A stretch of 64,000 bases of DNA from Planococcus sp. MB-3u-03 (GTDB lineage: Bacteria > Bacillota > Bacilli > Bacillales_A > Planococcaceae), in the NCBI RefSeq assembly GCF_002833405.1, contig NZ_CP025135.1, forward strand, positions 973,501-1,037,500, written 5' to 3'. Below are positions 30,217 through 39,490 of the stretch, piece after piece. The notes below the pieces were generated by a model. It saw only the letters and a list, made by a program, of their open reading frames with translations. It made no database searches and was not told where the DNA came from. Each line of letters opens with the position of its first letter. The first letter of the stretch is position 1. The translations under genes and the position numbers were made by a program.

Positions 30217-31374
30217 ATGAATTTTATAGAAGAACTAAGTCCTGTCTGGCAAGATAAATGGAAACAAACCGGTTTTACCGAGGCGATGCCGATCCAGGAA
30301 CAGATGATTCCGGAAATGCTCGCAGGAAATGACATCGTAGCGGAATCTCCGACCGGCTCGGGAAAAACCTTGGCTTACCTGTTGCCGATCTTGGAACGCG
30401 TTGATCCGAAAAAACCGAATACGCAGGCGATGATCATCGCCCCGTCACAAGAGCTCGCGATGCAAATCGTCAACGTTTTGCGTGAATGGACAACGGGAAC
30501 GGATGTCACTGTCACGCCGTTGATCGGTGGAGCGAATATCCAGCGCCAATTGGACAAGTTGAAGAAAAAACCGACAATTGTCGTCGGCACACCAGGGCGC
30601 CTGAATGAATTGGTCAAGACCAAAAAACTTAAGATGCACGAAGTACGCATCATGGTGCTCGACGAAGGTGACCAATTGATGGCCCGTGAACACCGCGGCA
30701 TCATGAAGGACCTTATCGAAAGAACGCAGCAAGATCGCCAGCTCGTGTTGGTATCGGCGACCATTACAGAGGAAATCGAATTGGTCGCAGAGCGCATGAT
30801 GAAGCAACCGACGCGCCTGCAAGTATCGGCAGAACAGTTGCCGAAGCAGGGCAAAGTGACGCATTCATTCATCAAAGTCGATGAGCGCGACAAGACCGAT
30901 TTGCTTCGCAGTTTGTCGCATATGACAGGCGTAAAAGCACTGGCGTTCGTCAACAACCTCGACCAAGTGCTGATGAAGGAAAGTAAGTTGAAATTCCGCG
31001 ACGCAAAAATCGCGACTTTGCATTCTGAAATGAAAAAAGAAGAACGCAAGAAAGCATTGGACGATTTCCGCAAAGGCGAGACGGCTGTATTGATCGCGAC
31101 CGAAGTGGCAGCACGCGGCCTTGATATCGACCAATTGACGCACGTCATCCATGTCGATGCGCCGATGACAGTCGAGCAGTATTTGCACCGTTCGGGCAGA
31201 ACCGGGCGCGCAGGGGCTGATGGTGAAGTATTGACGCTTCTGGCTTATGCGGACGAAAAGCATTATAAGAAACTGACGAAAGAATTGCCGAACAAGCCGG
31301 TGCAAAAAATCATGCATGGCGGCGAGTTGATCGAAGGCAATAGCAAAACCATGACAGCAAAGGGGAAAAAATGA
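30217..31374 (+). CDS. DEAD-box-like RNA helicase (YfmL type)
   Basis: A 385-residue superfamily 2 RNA helicase with little beyond the two RecA domains. Motif I is SPTGSGKT, Ia is APSQELAMQI, Ib TPGRL, III SAT, IV ALAFVNN, V VAARGLDI and VI HRSGRTGRAG. Motif II reads DEGD instead of DEAD. The size and overall pattern fit B. subtilis YfmL, which helps 50S assembly at low temperature. The stop overlaps the ATG of the next gene, so the two are coupled. Confidence 0.88.
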   Translation: MNFIEELSPVWQDKWKQTGFTEAMPIQEQMIPEMLAGNDIVAESPTGSGKTLAYLLPILERVDPKKPNTQAMIIAPSQELAMQIVNVLREWTTGTDVTVTPLIGGANIQRQLDKLKKKPTIVVGTPGRLNELVKTKKLKMHEVRIMVLDEGDQLMAREHRGIMKDLIERTQQDRQLVLVSATITEEIELVAERMMKQPTRLQVSAEQLPKQGKVTHSFIKVDERDKTDLLRSLSHMTGVKALAFVNNLDQVLMKESKLKFRDAKIATLHSEMKKEERKKALDDFRKGETAVLIATEVAARGLDIDQLTHVIHVDAPMTVEQYLHRSGRTGRAGADGEVLTLLAYADEKHYKKLTKELPNKPVQKIMHGGELIEGNSKTMTAKGKK

Positions 31375-32597
31375 TGAGCTTTCAGGACAAGTTAGCGCAA
31401 TATGCGGAATTGACTGTCCGTGTCGGCGTCAACATCCAGCCGGGGCAGGAGCTATTGATTGCGACGACGACGGATACCGTGGAATTCACGCGCTTGGTCG
31501 TTGAGAAAGCCTACGAAGCCGGGGCTAAGCAAGTCCATGTCGCGTTTTCGGACCCGTCAGTTATACGGACGCATTACGAATTGGCACCGGACGCCGCGTT
31601 CCACGAATTTCCGGATTGGGTCGTCAAACAGCGCGACGCTATCATCGACCATAAAGGCGCATTCTTGTGGATCGATGCGGAAGACCCGGATTTGCTTACA
31701 GGCATTCCGGCAAAACGCTTAAGCGATGCGCAAAAATCCGCTGGAAAGGCATTGGAACGCTATCGCCAGGCTGTCGGATCCGATAAGATCGCTTGGTCGA
31801 TCGTTGCGATCCCCTCTGAAAAATGGGCGCAAAAAGTGTTCCCACATGAACAGGATCAAATGGCCGCTCTGTGGCAAGCGATTTTCCAGACCGTGCGCAT
31901 CGGAGACGGTGACGCAGTCGCATTGTGGCAGGAGCATATCGCCAACTTGGAACGGCGGGCGGCCGCATTGAACGAACGGCGCTACCGGAAATTGCATTAC
32001 CGTGCGCCAGGAACCGATTTGACGATCGGTTTGCCAGATAGCCATATTTGGATGAGCGGCGCTTCCCGCACGCCGGACCAGGTGCCGTTCATCGCCAATA
32101 TGCCGACTGAAGAAGTGTATACCGTGCCGGCCAAACTGGAAGTCGAAGGCACCGTGCGCAATACGAAGCCGCTCGTTTACCAAGGCAATATCATCGATGG
32201 CTTCACGTTGCGCTTCGAAAACGGCCGTATCACACAAGCGCGAGCGGAAATCGGCCAGGAACTATTGGATGAATTGCTTTTAGCCGACGAAGGCGCAGCA
32301 TATCTTGGGGAAGTAGCACTTGTGCCGGTTGAATCGCCGATTTCGGCTTCCGGCATTTTGTTCTACAATACCCTATTCGATGAAAATGCATCGAATCATT
32401 TGGCAATCGGCGATTCCTACCCGACTTGCCTCGAAGGCGGAAAAGACTTGGAACGCGATCAATTAAAGGATTACGGATTGAATACGTCGATCGTCCATGA
32501 AGATTTCATGATCGGTTCGAGCGAGATGGATATTGATGGCATTACGGAAGACGGCAAGACCGAAGCGATTTTCCGAAAAGGAAATTGGGCATTCTAA
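31371..32597 (+). CDS. M29-family aminopeptidase, copy 1
   Basis: A 408-residue metallo-aminopeptidase of the thermophilic aminopeptidase (AmpS/AmpT) family. Metal-ligand segments are conserved: MPTEEVYT, GEVALVP, NASNHLAIG and SIVHEDFMIGSSEMDIDG. It starts at 31371 or at the ATG one codon later, overlapping the helicase stop. A paralogue of similar length lies at 42985-44217 on the other strand. Confidence 0.9.
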   Translation: MMSFQDKLAQYAELTVRVGVNIQPGQELLIATTTDTVEFTRLVVEKAYEAGAKQVHVAFSDPSVIRTHYELAPDAAFHEFPDWVVKQRDAIIDHKGAFLWIDAEDPDLLTGIPAKRLSDAQKSAGKALERYRQAVGSDKIAWSIVAIPSEKWAQKVFPHEQDQMAALWQAIFQTVRIGDGDAVALWQEHIANLERRAAALNERRYRKLHYRAPGTDLTIGLPDSHIWMSGASRTPDQVPFIANMPTEEVYTVPAKLEVEGTVRNTKPLVYQGNIIDGFTLRFENGRITQARAEIGQELLDELLLADEGAAYLGEVALVPVESPISASGILFYNTLFDENASNHLAIGDSYPTCLEGGKDLERDQLKDYGLNTSIVHEDFMIGSSEMDIDGITEDGKTEAIFRKGNWAF

Positions 32598-32609
32598 CGA
32601 GGTGAGCAT

Positions 32610-33554
32610 ATGAAAAAGACGATGAGTGTGATGGCGGCAGGGCTTTTGTTATTGGCTGCAAACCCGGCATCTGCGGAGCCACAAATACCTGCCGCTTATG
32701 TAGCCATCGGCGATTCGCTGGCGGCAGGCCAGACGCCGAACCGGGCGATCGACAGCGGCTATTCGGATTTGATTGCGCAGGAATTGACGCGCAACCAGCC
32801 GCTGGCGTTTTATTCGAAAGACTTGGCGTTTCCTGGATTCACCACAGGTGATGTCTTGGAAAGCATCGAGTCGGATGAAGCAAAAGAACTGCTCGGCCAG
32901 GCGAACATCATCACAGTTTCTGCCGGTGCGAATGATTTGTTGCGCCTTGTGCAAGCAAATGCCGCTGAAGGCGCTTTGAGTTTTGAAGAGATCCAGGCAG
33001 ATTACGCACTGAATGCGGCGCGTGAAAACGTCGAAACGATTCTGGCTGAACTGGAAGAGCTTGCCCCATCAGCCGATATCTATGTCATGGGCTATTATTT
33101 TGCATATCCCCACGCCCGTGATAGCCAAAAGCAAGGCACGGCTGGGCAGCTGGAACAATTAAACGCCATTCTCAAACAGGAAGCAGAACAAGCCGGCGCA
33201 ACATTTGTCGATGTAGCCGACCGTTTCGGTGAGGATGCGGTGGACCTCGTCCCGAATCCCGCGGATGTCCATCCGAATATGAATGGCTATCAGGAGATGG
33301 CGAACGCATTCTTCGAGTATTACGGGGAAGGGTTTAGAGTGGAAGATGCAGAACTGCCGGAACCGGCGCCTGTTACTTTTGAAGAAATCCAGCAAATGCA
33401 GGAAGAGGAACAGGAACAGCCATCAAGTGAAGCGAATGAAGCAGAAGAAGAGCCTGCTTCTGAAGACGCTTCAGGTGACGAGGCTGCCGCCAAGCCTTCC
33501 GACGGCGAGGATCTGGATTATCTAGCGATCCGCCAAGCATTGCCGCTCATTTAA
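32610..33554 (+). CDS. Secreted SGNH/GDSL-family hydrolase
   Basis: A 314-residue secreted esterase or lipase-like protein. A signal peptide ends at the AxA site NPASA (about residue 22). Catalytic blocks are present: AIGDSLAAG (Ser), the GANDL block, and DVHPN (Asp-His). After about residue 245 comes a low-complexity acidic tail rich in Glu, Ala and Ser, which might interact with the wall. It starts 12 bases after the aminopeptidase and ends in a strong terminator. Substrate unknown. Confidence 0.88.
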   Translation: MKKTMSVMAAGLLLLAANPASAEPQIPAAYVAIGDSLAAGQTPNRAIDSGYSDLIAQELTRNQPLAFYSKDLAFPGFTTGDVLESIESDEAKELLGQANIITVSAGANDLLRLVQANAAEGALSFEEIQADYALNAARENVETILAELEELAPSADIYVMGYYFAYPHARDSQKQGTAGQLEQLNAILKQEAEQAGATFVDVADRFGEDAVDLVPNPADVHPNMNGYQEMANAFFEYYGEGFRVEDAELPEPAPVTFEEIQQMQEEEQEQPSSEANEAEEEPASEDASGDEAAAKPSDGEDLDYLAIRQALPLI

Positions 33555-33569
33555 AAGCTTGAACCATAT

Positions 33570-33609
33570 AAAAAGGCCGGAGAAAATGGATCATTTTCTC
33601 CGGCCTTTA
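33570..33609. terminator. Bidirectional terminator after the GDSL gene
   Basis: AAAGGCCGGAGAAAATG / CATTTTCTCCGGCCTTT forms a 17-bp perfect stem with a 3-base loop. Confidence 0.9.
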
Positions 33610-33761
33610 TCGTTCAGCGGCTTTTCGTGAATCGCTGCGGTTGCGTGCATCGTTTTCATTGTTTGCGTTGTTCTTTTGCGGTTGTTCATCACTTTGCGGA
33701 TGATCGGGTAAGCAATCGGTCCGTATTTAATCGCAGATCTGACAAGTCTTCCAATAGCCAT
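33607..33761 (-). CDS. Small hydrophobic-basic protein, probably frameshifted
   Basis: The ATG at 33761 has a GGAG site nine bases before it and begins MAIGRLVRSAIKYGPIAYPI. As written, the frame runs on into the terminator stem. If one A is restored in the AAAA run near 33686, the frame instead ends in a hydrophilic tail NENDARNRSDSRKAAER with a TAA at the terminator edge (33607-33609), giving about 51 residues. I take this as the likely form. It is a conserved-looking small protein of unknown function. Confidence 0.5.
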
Positions 33762-33824
33762 ATTTATCGCTCCATTCATTTTTCGTATTGAGGTTTAGTA
33801 GAGTTTTCCCGGTTTCAGCCTTTA

Positions 33825-34907
33825 TTAAACATCGGTCGGGGCGATGGCGTGCGCGATTAAAATATCCTTGTAGGAATGGACGCTTGAAATGGAGACGTAT
33901 TCTGCGTTGCCGTGCCAGTCGTCTCCGCTCGGCCCGAACTCGATGGCGCCTTGTCCGCCGATTTTCTCGGCATAATAACGGGTGTCGGCAGCACCGTGCT
34001 GGCCGAACAATACCGGCTGTTCCGAAAGCGTCGATTCGACGGCCTTCATCAAGGTCTGGATGTACGGATGGTCGTCCGTCGTCGTCAAAGCAGGGGTCGA
34101 ACCGCTCGCTTTGAATTCCATGTCAACATCGAGTGTTTCGGCCAGCTGTTCCATCTGGCGGACGATCTCGTCTTTGTCTTGCCCGGGCATGAAGCGGATA
34201 TCGTAGGACATCTTGCAGATTTCCGGTACGACATTATAACGGTCGCCGGCATTGATGATCGGCAAGTTGACGGAAGGCTGCTCATAGTATTCCGTCGATT
34301 CTTTACGGAACGGCAAATCTTTCATGCCGGCATGGAATTTCATCGCCGATTCGATGGCGTTGATGCCTTCCCATGGGCGCGAACCGTGTGCCGGTTTGCC
34401 TTTGAATGTCAAATCCATTCTTAGTATGCCTTTTGATTGTAAGCCGATCTTCAAATGGGTCGGCTCGCCGCAAATGACGAAATCGCCGTAATGACCTTGA
34501 TCGACCAGCCATTTCGATGTATTGCGCCCGCCAATTTCTTCGTCTGTGACGATATGCAGGTGCACTTCGCGCGGCAAGGCGGAAGCATCGAGGTCAACAA
34601 ATGCCTGCATCATCGCCGCGACCCCGGCTTTCATGTCGGCCGACCCGCGGCCATACAGTTTGTCGCCTTCTTCGATTGGGGAGAATTGCTCTTTATGTCC
34701 CGGCACGACGTCGACATGGCCGTTCCAGATGATCTTTTCGGCACCTTGCCCTTTAGCTGCTGTCAGCATGAGGTAGCCGTCATTATCGTGTACTTCGACT
34801 TCTTCGCCTTTCGCCTTGAGCCAGGCAGAGCAGAACATCAGCGCTTCATTCGCCCCTTCTTTCGTATCGCTTTCGATTTTGATCAAATCCTTCAATAAAT
34901 CAATCAT
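33825..34907 (-). CDS. M20-family metallopeptidase (ArgE/DapE-like)
   Basis: A 360-residue zinc peptidase or deacylase. Metal ligands are visible in WNGHVDVVP, GRGSADMKAG (Asp), VTDEEIGG (Glu-Glu) and a late His in GDDWHGNAEY. The ATG at 34907 opens MIDLLKDLIKIES, typical for the family. The nearest GGTGGAGG site is about 20 bases upstream, separated by the perfect hairpin at 34914-34931, which is unusual. It is divergent from the thiT riboswitch unit. Confidence 0.85.
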   Translation of the reverse strand: MIDLLKDLIKIESDTKEGANEALMFCSAWLKAKGEEVEVHDNDGYLMLTAAKGQGAEKIIWNGHVDVVPGHKEQFSPIEEGDKLYGRGSADMKAGVAAMMQAFVDLDASALPREVHLHIVTDEEIGGRNTSKWLVDQGHYGDFVICGEPTHLKIGLQSKGILRMDLTFKGKPAHGSRPWEGINAIESAMKFHAGMKDLPFRKESTEYYEQPSVNLPIINAGDRYNVVPEICKMSYDIRFMPGQDKDEIVRQMEQLAETLDVDMEFKASGSTPALTTTDDHPYIQTLMKAVESTLSEQPVLFGQHGAADTRYYAEKIGGQGAIEFGPSGDDWHGNAEYVSISSVHSYKDILIAHAIAPTDV

Positions 34908-34913
34908 TGATCC

Positions 34914-34931
34914 GGCAGTTTTTAAACTGCC
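34914..34931 (-). other. Hairpin between ribosome binding site and start of the M20 gene
   Basis: On the minus strand GGCAGTTT-AA-AAACTGCC is a perfect 8-bp stem between a GGTGGAGG-like site and the ATG. It may bring the site closer to the start or limit translation. Confidence 0.4.
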
Positions 34932-34994
34932 TCCACCACCTTCCACAAAGTTTGCTATTTTCTAACTACCCTAATCCGTTTGGCTGAAACGGCC

Positions 34995-35023
34995 TTGCAA
35001 GCCAAACTTACGTTGTGTACAAT
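34995..35023 (+). promoter_or_regulatory. Promoter of the thiT leader
   Basis: TTGCAA (34995-35000) and TACAAT (35018-35023) with a 17-base spacer, about 25 bases before the riboswitch. Confidence 0.65.
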
Positions 35024-35047
35024 ACACATAATAGCGGAATAATTGTA

Positions 35048-35134
35048 TGCACCACAAGGGGAGCTTTGGCTGAGAGTGAACGATTAAGTTCTTACCCTTC
35101 GAACCTGCAAGTTAATGCTTGCGCAGGGATGTGG
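35048..35134 (+). ncRNA. TPP riboswitch (THI element)
   Basis: The conserved aptamer words are in order: AGGGGAGC, GGCTGAGAGTG, TTACCCTTCGAACCTG and, after a variable stem, GCGCAGGGATGTGG. A Rho-independent hairpin follows before thiT, so thiamine pyrophosphate binding is expected to cause termination. Confidence 0.93.
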
Positions 35135-35151
35135 ATGGAAAACCGGCCCAA

Positions 35152-35186
35152 GCGGCGCCAGGATCTGTCCTGGCGCCGTTTTTTAT
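35152..35186 (+). terminator. Riboswitch-controlled terminator
   Basis: CGGCGCCAGGA / TCCTGGCGCCG stem with a T run, between the aptamer and the thiT ribosome binding site. Confidence 0.88.
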
Positions 35187-35243
35187 ATGGTTTTTAAAAA
35201 CGGCCCTTCTGGTGATGTGCAAATCCAAAAGGAGGCAGTTTGA

Positions 35244-35819
35244 ATGAGAAATAAACGTGTATTGTTAATGGTCGAAATTGCGATTTTTGCAGCTCTCGGC
35301 TTTGTATTGGATTTTATCGCCTTTCGCATGCCGCAAGGGGGATCGGTCAGCTTGGTCATGATTCCGATCGTGCTGATGGCATTCCGGAGGGGCGTCGCAG
35401 CCGGTGTCGTCACGGGTCTTCTGGTCGGCTTGCTGCAGATTGTCACTGGTTTCATCTCGGTTGCGCCGCTGTCGTTCGGCTTTGTCGTCATGCAAGTCAT
35501 TTTGGATTATTTGCTGGCATATGGCGTCGTCGGTTTGGCCGGAATGATGCGGGGCCGCTACTTGGAAGCCGTGGAGGCGAAAAAGACCGGGAAAATCATT
35601 GTCATGGTCGCACTCGGTGTCTTGATTGGTTCATTTCTCCGTTATGTGATCCACGTCATTACGGGGATCCTGTTCTTCGGCATGTTTGCTGATGGCAATG
35701 TCTTCATCTATTCAGCCGTCTACAACGCCACCTATATGATTCCGGTCGCAATTGTCGCGGCCATCGTTTGCTCGTTGCTGTTCATTACAGCGCCGCGTTT
35801 GACGCAGCCCGATTCATGA
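35244..35819 (+). CDS. thiT: Energy-coupled thiamine transporter S component ThiT
   Basis: A 191-residue membrane protein with six hydrophobic segments, the thiamine-binding S component that works with the shared ECF module. The pattern EIAIFAALGFVLDFIAFRMP and GGSVSLVMIPIVLMAFRRG is typical of ThiT/YuaJ. The upstream TPP riboswitch confirms the substrate. An AAGGAGG site lies before the ATG. It is a single-gene unit with its own terminator. Confidence 0.93.
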   Translation: MRNKRVLLMVEIAIFAALGFVLDFIAFRMPQGGSVSLVMIPIVLMAFRRGVAAGVVTGLLVGLLQIVTGFISVAPLSFGFVVMQVILDYLLAYGVVGLAGMMRGRYLEAVEAKKTGKIIVMVALGVLIGSFLRYVIHVITGILFFGMFADGNVFIYSAVYNATYMIPVAIVAAIVCSLLFITAPRLTQPDS

Positions 35820-35821
35820 TT

Positions 35822-35850
35822 AAAACCGCCTAGTGATAGGCGGTTTTTTT
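35822..35850 (+). terminator. Terminator after thiT
   Basis: AAAACCGCCT / AGGCGGTTTT stem, 6-base loop, T run. Confidence 0.88.
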
Positions 35851-35979
35851 GATGGATAAAGAAAATAATGAACGCTCTTCATTGGTTATTTATGGGAATT
35901 TCCCGAAAGGTATGAGAGGCGAGAGCGGCTTATTCTATGTTATAATGCTCAAATAGAATAGTTTGAAAGAAGGGTCAGT

Positions 35980-36732
35980 ATGATAGCGACTAATGAAAAA
36001 GATATTGAAGGTTTGAAAAAAGCCGGACAGATGGTGGCAGAAATCCGCGAAACGATGAAAGCGGCCGTGAAGCCCGGCATCACGACGAAAGAACTCGATG
36101 AATTGGGCGGCCGCCTGTTCAAAGAATGGGGCGGGGTCTCTGCTCCGAAATCAGAATACGATTTCCCCGGTTATACATGCATCAGCGTCAACGAAGAAGT
36201 GGCGCACGGGATTCCAGGAAAGCGCGTCATAAATGACGGAGACATCGTTAATATCGACGTGTCCGGATCATACGGTGATTATTTTGCGGACACTGGAATT
36301 TCATTCGTGGTCGGAGAAGGGCACGAAGCGAAAGAAAAGCTTTGCCAAGCGGCGGAATCCGCATTCGAACGCGCCATGATGAAAGTGAAAGCGGGTGCCA
36401 AGCTGAACCAGATCGGTAAGGCAGTCGAACGCGAAGCGAAAGACCAAGGCTTGTTCGTCATCAAGAACCTGACAGGGCATGGCGTCGGAAAATCGCTTCA
36501 CGAGGCGCCGCAATATATCCTCAATTATTACGATGCGTGGGAAACGACAATCTTGAAAGAAGGCATGGTGCTTGCAGTCGAGCCGTTTATTTCCCAAAAG
36601 GCCGAGCATATCATCGAATCAGGCGATGGCTGGACCTTTATCACGCCGGACCAATCGCTCGTCGCACAAATCGAACATACCGTACTCGTCACAAAAGGCG
36701 AACCGATTTTGCTGACGAAACTCGAAAAATAA
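35980..36732 (+). CDS. map: Type I methionine aminopeptidase
   Basis: A 250-residue enzyme that removes the N-terminal Met. Metal ligands are seen in VNIDVSG and YFADTG (Asp), LTGHGVGKSLHE (His), AVEPFI and QIEHT (Glu). The DFPGYTCISVNEEVAHGIP strand is characteristic. The gene is alone here, away from ribosomal protein genes, so it is probably the second form (B. subtilis YflG type) rather than the essential secY-adjacent one. Confidence 0.9.
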   Translation: MIATNEKDIEGLKKAGQMVAEIRETMKAAVKPGITTKELDELGGRLFKEWGGVSAPKSEYDFPGYTCISVNEEVAHGIPGKRVINDGDIVNIDVSGSYGDYFADTGISFVVGEGHEAKEKLCQAAESAFERAMMKVKAGAKLNQIGKAVEREAKDQGLFVIKNLTGHGVGKSLHEAPQYILNYYDAWETTILKEGMVLAVEPFISQKAEHIIESGDGWTFITPDQSLVAQIEHTVLVTKGEPILLTKLEK

Positions 36733-36745
36733 AATCATCGAATAT

Positions 36746-36779
36746 AAAAAAACAACCATCAGCCGATGGTTGTTTTTTT
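36746..36779. terminator. Bidirectional terminator between map and the TspO-like gene
   Basis: AAAAAACAACCATC / GATGGTTGTTTTTT with a 4-base loop. Confidence 0.88.
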
Positions 36780-37515
36780 ATGGCGTCATAATTGGTTTTG
36801 CCGGCTTTTTCTTGATCAACAAGATGCCAGTCAATAAAACGCCGCTCAGGAATAAAGCTGCCGTGCTGACCAGCATCTCGTCCATGCCGTGGCGGACGGC
36901 GATCGCGACGAACGCCCAGATGAATACCAAAGTCAGCGGGATGTCCGAATGGTGGAAGCGTATGTGAAGCGCCAATGCGGTCGCTACGGTCAGCATGATG
37001 ACCGTCCATAATTGATCGCTCAACCCCCAGCCGCTCCAGCTGTAGAAAGTCAAAACATAGCTAATATTAGCGATGGTCGCGACACTGATCCAGCCCAGAT
37101 TGACAGAGACCGGCAAACGTTCCGTAAAGCCCCGTTCGTCGTTTCCGTATTCCAAGTACAAAGCGATCAGCGACAATAAATAGGTAATCATTGCAGTGAT
37201 CGACCAAATAAAGAACTCATAATGCCAGCAAAGCAGCCAGGCGATGTTGAAAACAGCGCTCAAGATGAAATACAATGAGACTTTTGCTGAAGGGTGCACT
37301 CCTTTTTCAAGCGCAGCCAAAAGCCGATGATCCAGATAGCCAATAAAATATATAACGGACCAGATGGAAAATGCATAACCGGCCGGCGTAAAGAGGACCG
37401 GCACACGGTCGGAGATTTCACCGGTAGTCTGACCGTTGATCGGCAGTATATTCGCCAAGGCATTCATGGTGACGACAGCGATAAATGCCAGCGTCATCAG
37501 CAGTACGCGAATCAT
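36778..37515 (-). CDS. TspO/MBR-related tryptophan-rich membrane protein
   Basis: A 245-residue membrane protein with about seven hydrophobic segments. The segment LFTPAGYAFSIWSVIYFIGY is the clearest likeness to the TspO/MBR superfamily, and the sequence is rich in Trp. Some relatives bind porphyrins or sterols, but the longer form found in Firmicutes is uncharacterised. The ATG at 37515 follows GAGGAGGGA; the frame upstream lacks a ribosome site. Confidence 0.72.
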   Translation of the reverse strand: MIRVLLMTLAFIAVVTMNALANILPINGQTTGEISDRVPVLFTPAGYAFSIWSVIYFIGYLDHRLLAALEKGVHPSAKVSLYFILSAVFNIAWLLCWHYEFFIWSITAMITYLLSLIALYLEYGNDERGFTERLPVSVNLGWISVATIANISYVLTFYSWSGWGLSDQLWTVIMLTVATALALHIRFHHSDIPLTLVFIWAFVAIAVRHGMDEMLVSTAALFLSGVLLTGILLIKKKPAKPIMTP

Positions 37516-37696
37516 ATGAAATCCCTCCTCAAATATCAGTATAAACTCGCCAGCCCGCACGACCAACAAGAAAGTGCAGGAAGTTTTGAAAATGGCGATA
37601 TCGTGAAAAGTACAAGGCGGTCGCCGTTCCCGTTCGGTGAAGGAGATGTTATACTTATTAATGTATTTTGAAAATTCGTGACCGCAGGGGAAAAAG

Positions 37697-39489
37697 ATGA
37701 CGAATACATATCCGGAAGTATGGGAGCTTGATAGTTTGTTTTCAGGGGAAGCGATTCAGCTGAATTGAGAACGCATCTGGACGCAACAGCAGATAAGCTG
37801 GCCGATTTCGAACAAGCCGCTGCAACATTCGGTGTTCGAAACGAACAGCAGACGCGCAGCAGGTGGCGGCGTTATTGGAAAAGACCAGTGATGTATCGGT
37901 GGACCTTCGCCAAGCCGGAGCGTTTATCGGCTGCTTGATGGCGCAAAACACCGAAGACAAAAAGCGGCATTACTGCAAAGTGAACATGCATTGATGCGAT
38001 CCCGTTTCCAAAGTGCTTTCTTGAAATTCAAGCAGGCGCTCATGGAGACGGATCCGAATGTCTGGTCAGAGCTGCTTTCGACTGAAGACTTGAAGGAATT
38101 TGCCTTCATCTTGGACGAATGGCGCCAAGAAGCGACACGGCTATTGTCTGAACAAGAGGAAGGGCTCATTACATCGCTCGGCATCGATGGCTATCACGCG
38201 TGGAGCGAATTATACGATTTGCTGATCGCCTCGATCTCGGTCCAAGTGGATGTTGACGGTGAAGACAAGACCTTGTCGGTGGGGCAGGCGAATAATTTGA
38301 GCTCCCACCAAGATGCAACCGTACGGAAAGAAGCCTACGACAAGCTTGAAGCGGCATGGGGCGAAAAGAAGAGCTGTTTGCCAAAACCTTGAACTCGCTC
38401 GCGGGATTCCGGCTGCAGATGTATAAAAGCGCGGCGTCGATAATGTGCTAGAAGAGCCGTTGCAGATGAACCGCATGAAACAGGAAACCTTGGACGTCAT
38501 GTGGCAGGCCATCAGCGAACATAAACAGCCATTTGCGGATTACTTGGCACGCAAGGCGCAATTGCTCGGCAAAGACCAGCTTGCCTGGTACGATGTCGAC
38601 GCGCCGGTCGTGGAAAATTCCCAGTCGTTCGACTACGCGCAAGGATCGGAATTCATCATCCGTCATTTCGGGAATTCGGCCCGGAATTGGAGAAATTCTC
38701 CGCCACGCGCTGAAAAATGGTTGGGTGGAAGCGGAAGACCGTGCGCATAAGATGCCGGGCGGCTTTTGCACATCGCTCCCGAAAAGCAGCGAATCGCGCA
38801 TCTTTATGACCTATAGCGGATCGATGTCGAATGTCGCGACATTGGCCCATGAATTGGGTCACGCTTTCCATACGCATGCACTGAAGCCTATGCATGATTT
38901 GAACCGCAGCTATGCGATGAACGTCGCCGAAACGGCATCGACCTTCGCAGAAATGATCGTAGCGGATGCAGCGGTCAAGAATGCTGTGAGCAAAGAAGAG
39001 AAAATCTCTTTGCTGGAAGACAAAATCCAGCGCAGCGTGGCATTTTTCATGAACATCCATGCCCGCTTCCTGTTCGAGACGAGATTTTATGAAGAGCGTA
39101 AAAACGGCGTGGTCCCGGCGAACCGCTTGAACGAATTGATGGAACAGGCCCAAGAGGAAGCGTTTGCCGGCAGTTTATCGGAAGGGCATCCGCATTTCTG
39201 GGCATCCAAATTGCATTTCTATATCACCGATGTGCCGTTCTACAATTTCCCATACACATTCGGCTATCTCTTCTCGCTCAGCGTTTACGCGAAAGCGCTA
39301 GAAGAAGGAGAAGGGTTCGAAGAGAAATATATGGCCTTGCTCCGTGACACAGCGATCATGAGTACAGAACAATTGGCCATGAAGCATCTCGGGGAAGACA
39401 TTACCGAAAAAGGATTCTGGGAAAAAGGCATTGCCTTATGTACAAAAGATGTCGAGGAATTCATCAAATTGACTGCAGAAGAGGGATAA
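37697..39489 (+). CDS. PepF/M3-family oligoendopeptidase, frameshifted seven times in this sequence
   Basis: A zinc peptidase of about 600 residues when frames are joined. The HExxH site is LAHELGHAFH, with the third ligand region NVAETASTFAEM downstream. Seven single-base losses are needed: near 37745 (G run), 37852, 37965 (A run), 38362 (A run), 38430 (A run), 38673 (AAA) and 38708. The last 780 bases are clean. The regular pattern points to base-calling loss, not decay. AGGGG precedes the ATG. The acetyltransferase gene follows after one base. Confidence 0.85.
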
Positions 39490-39490
39490 G

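Noticed and set aside
30375..31148. 257-codon frame on the minus strand opposite the helicase gene
   Set aside because: Shadow frame with no ribosome site and a Ser/Arg/Cys-rich composition.
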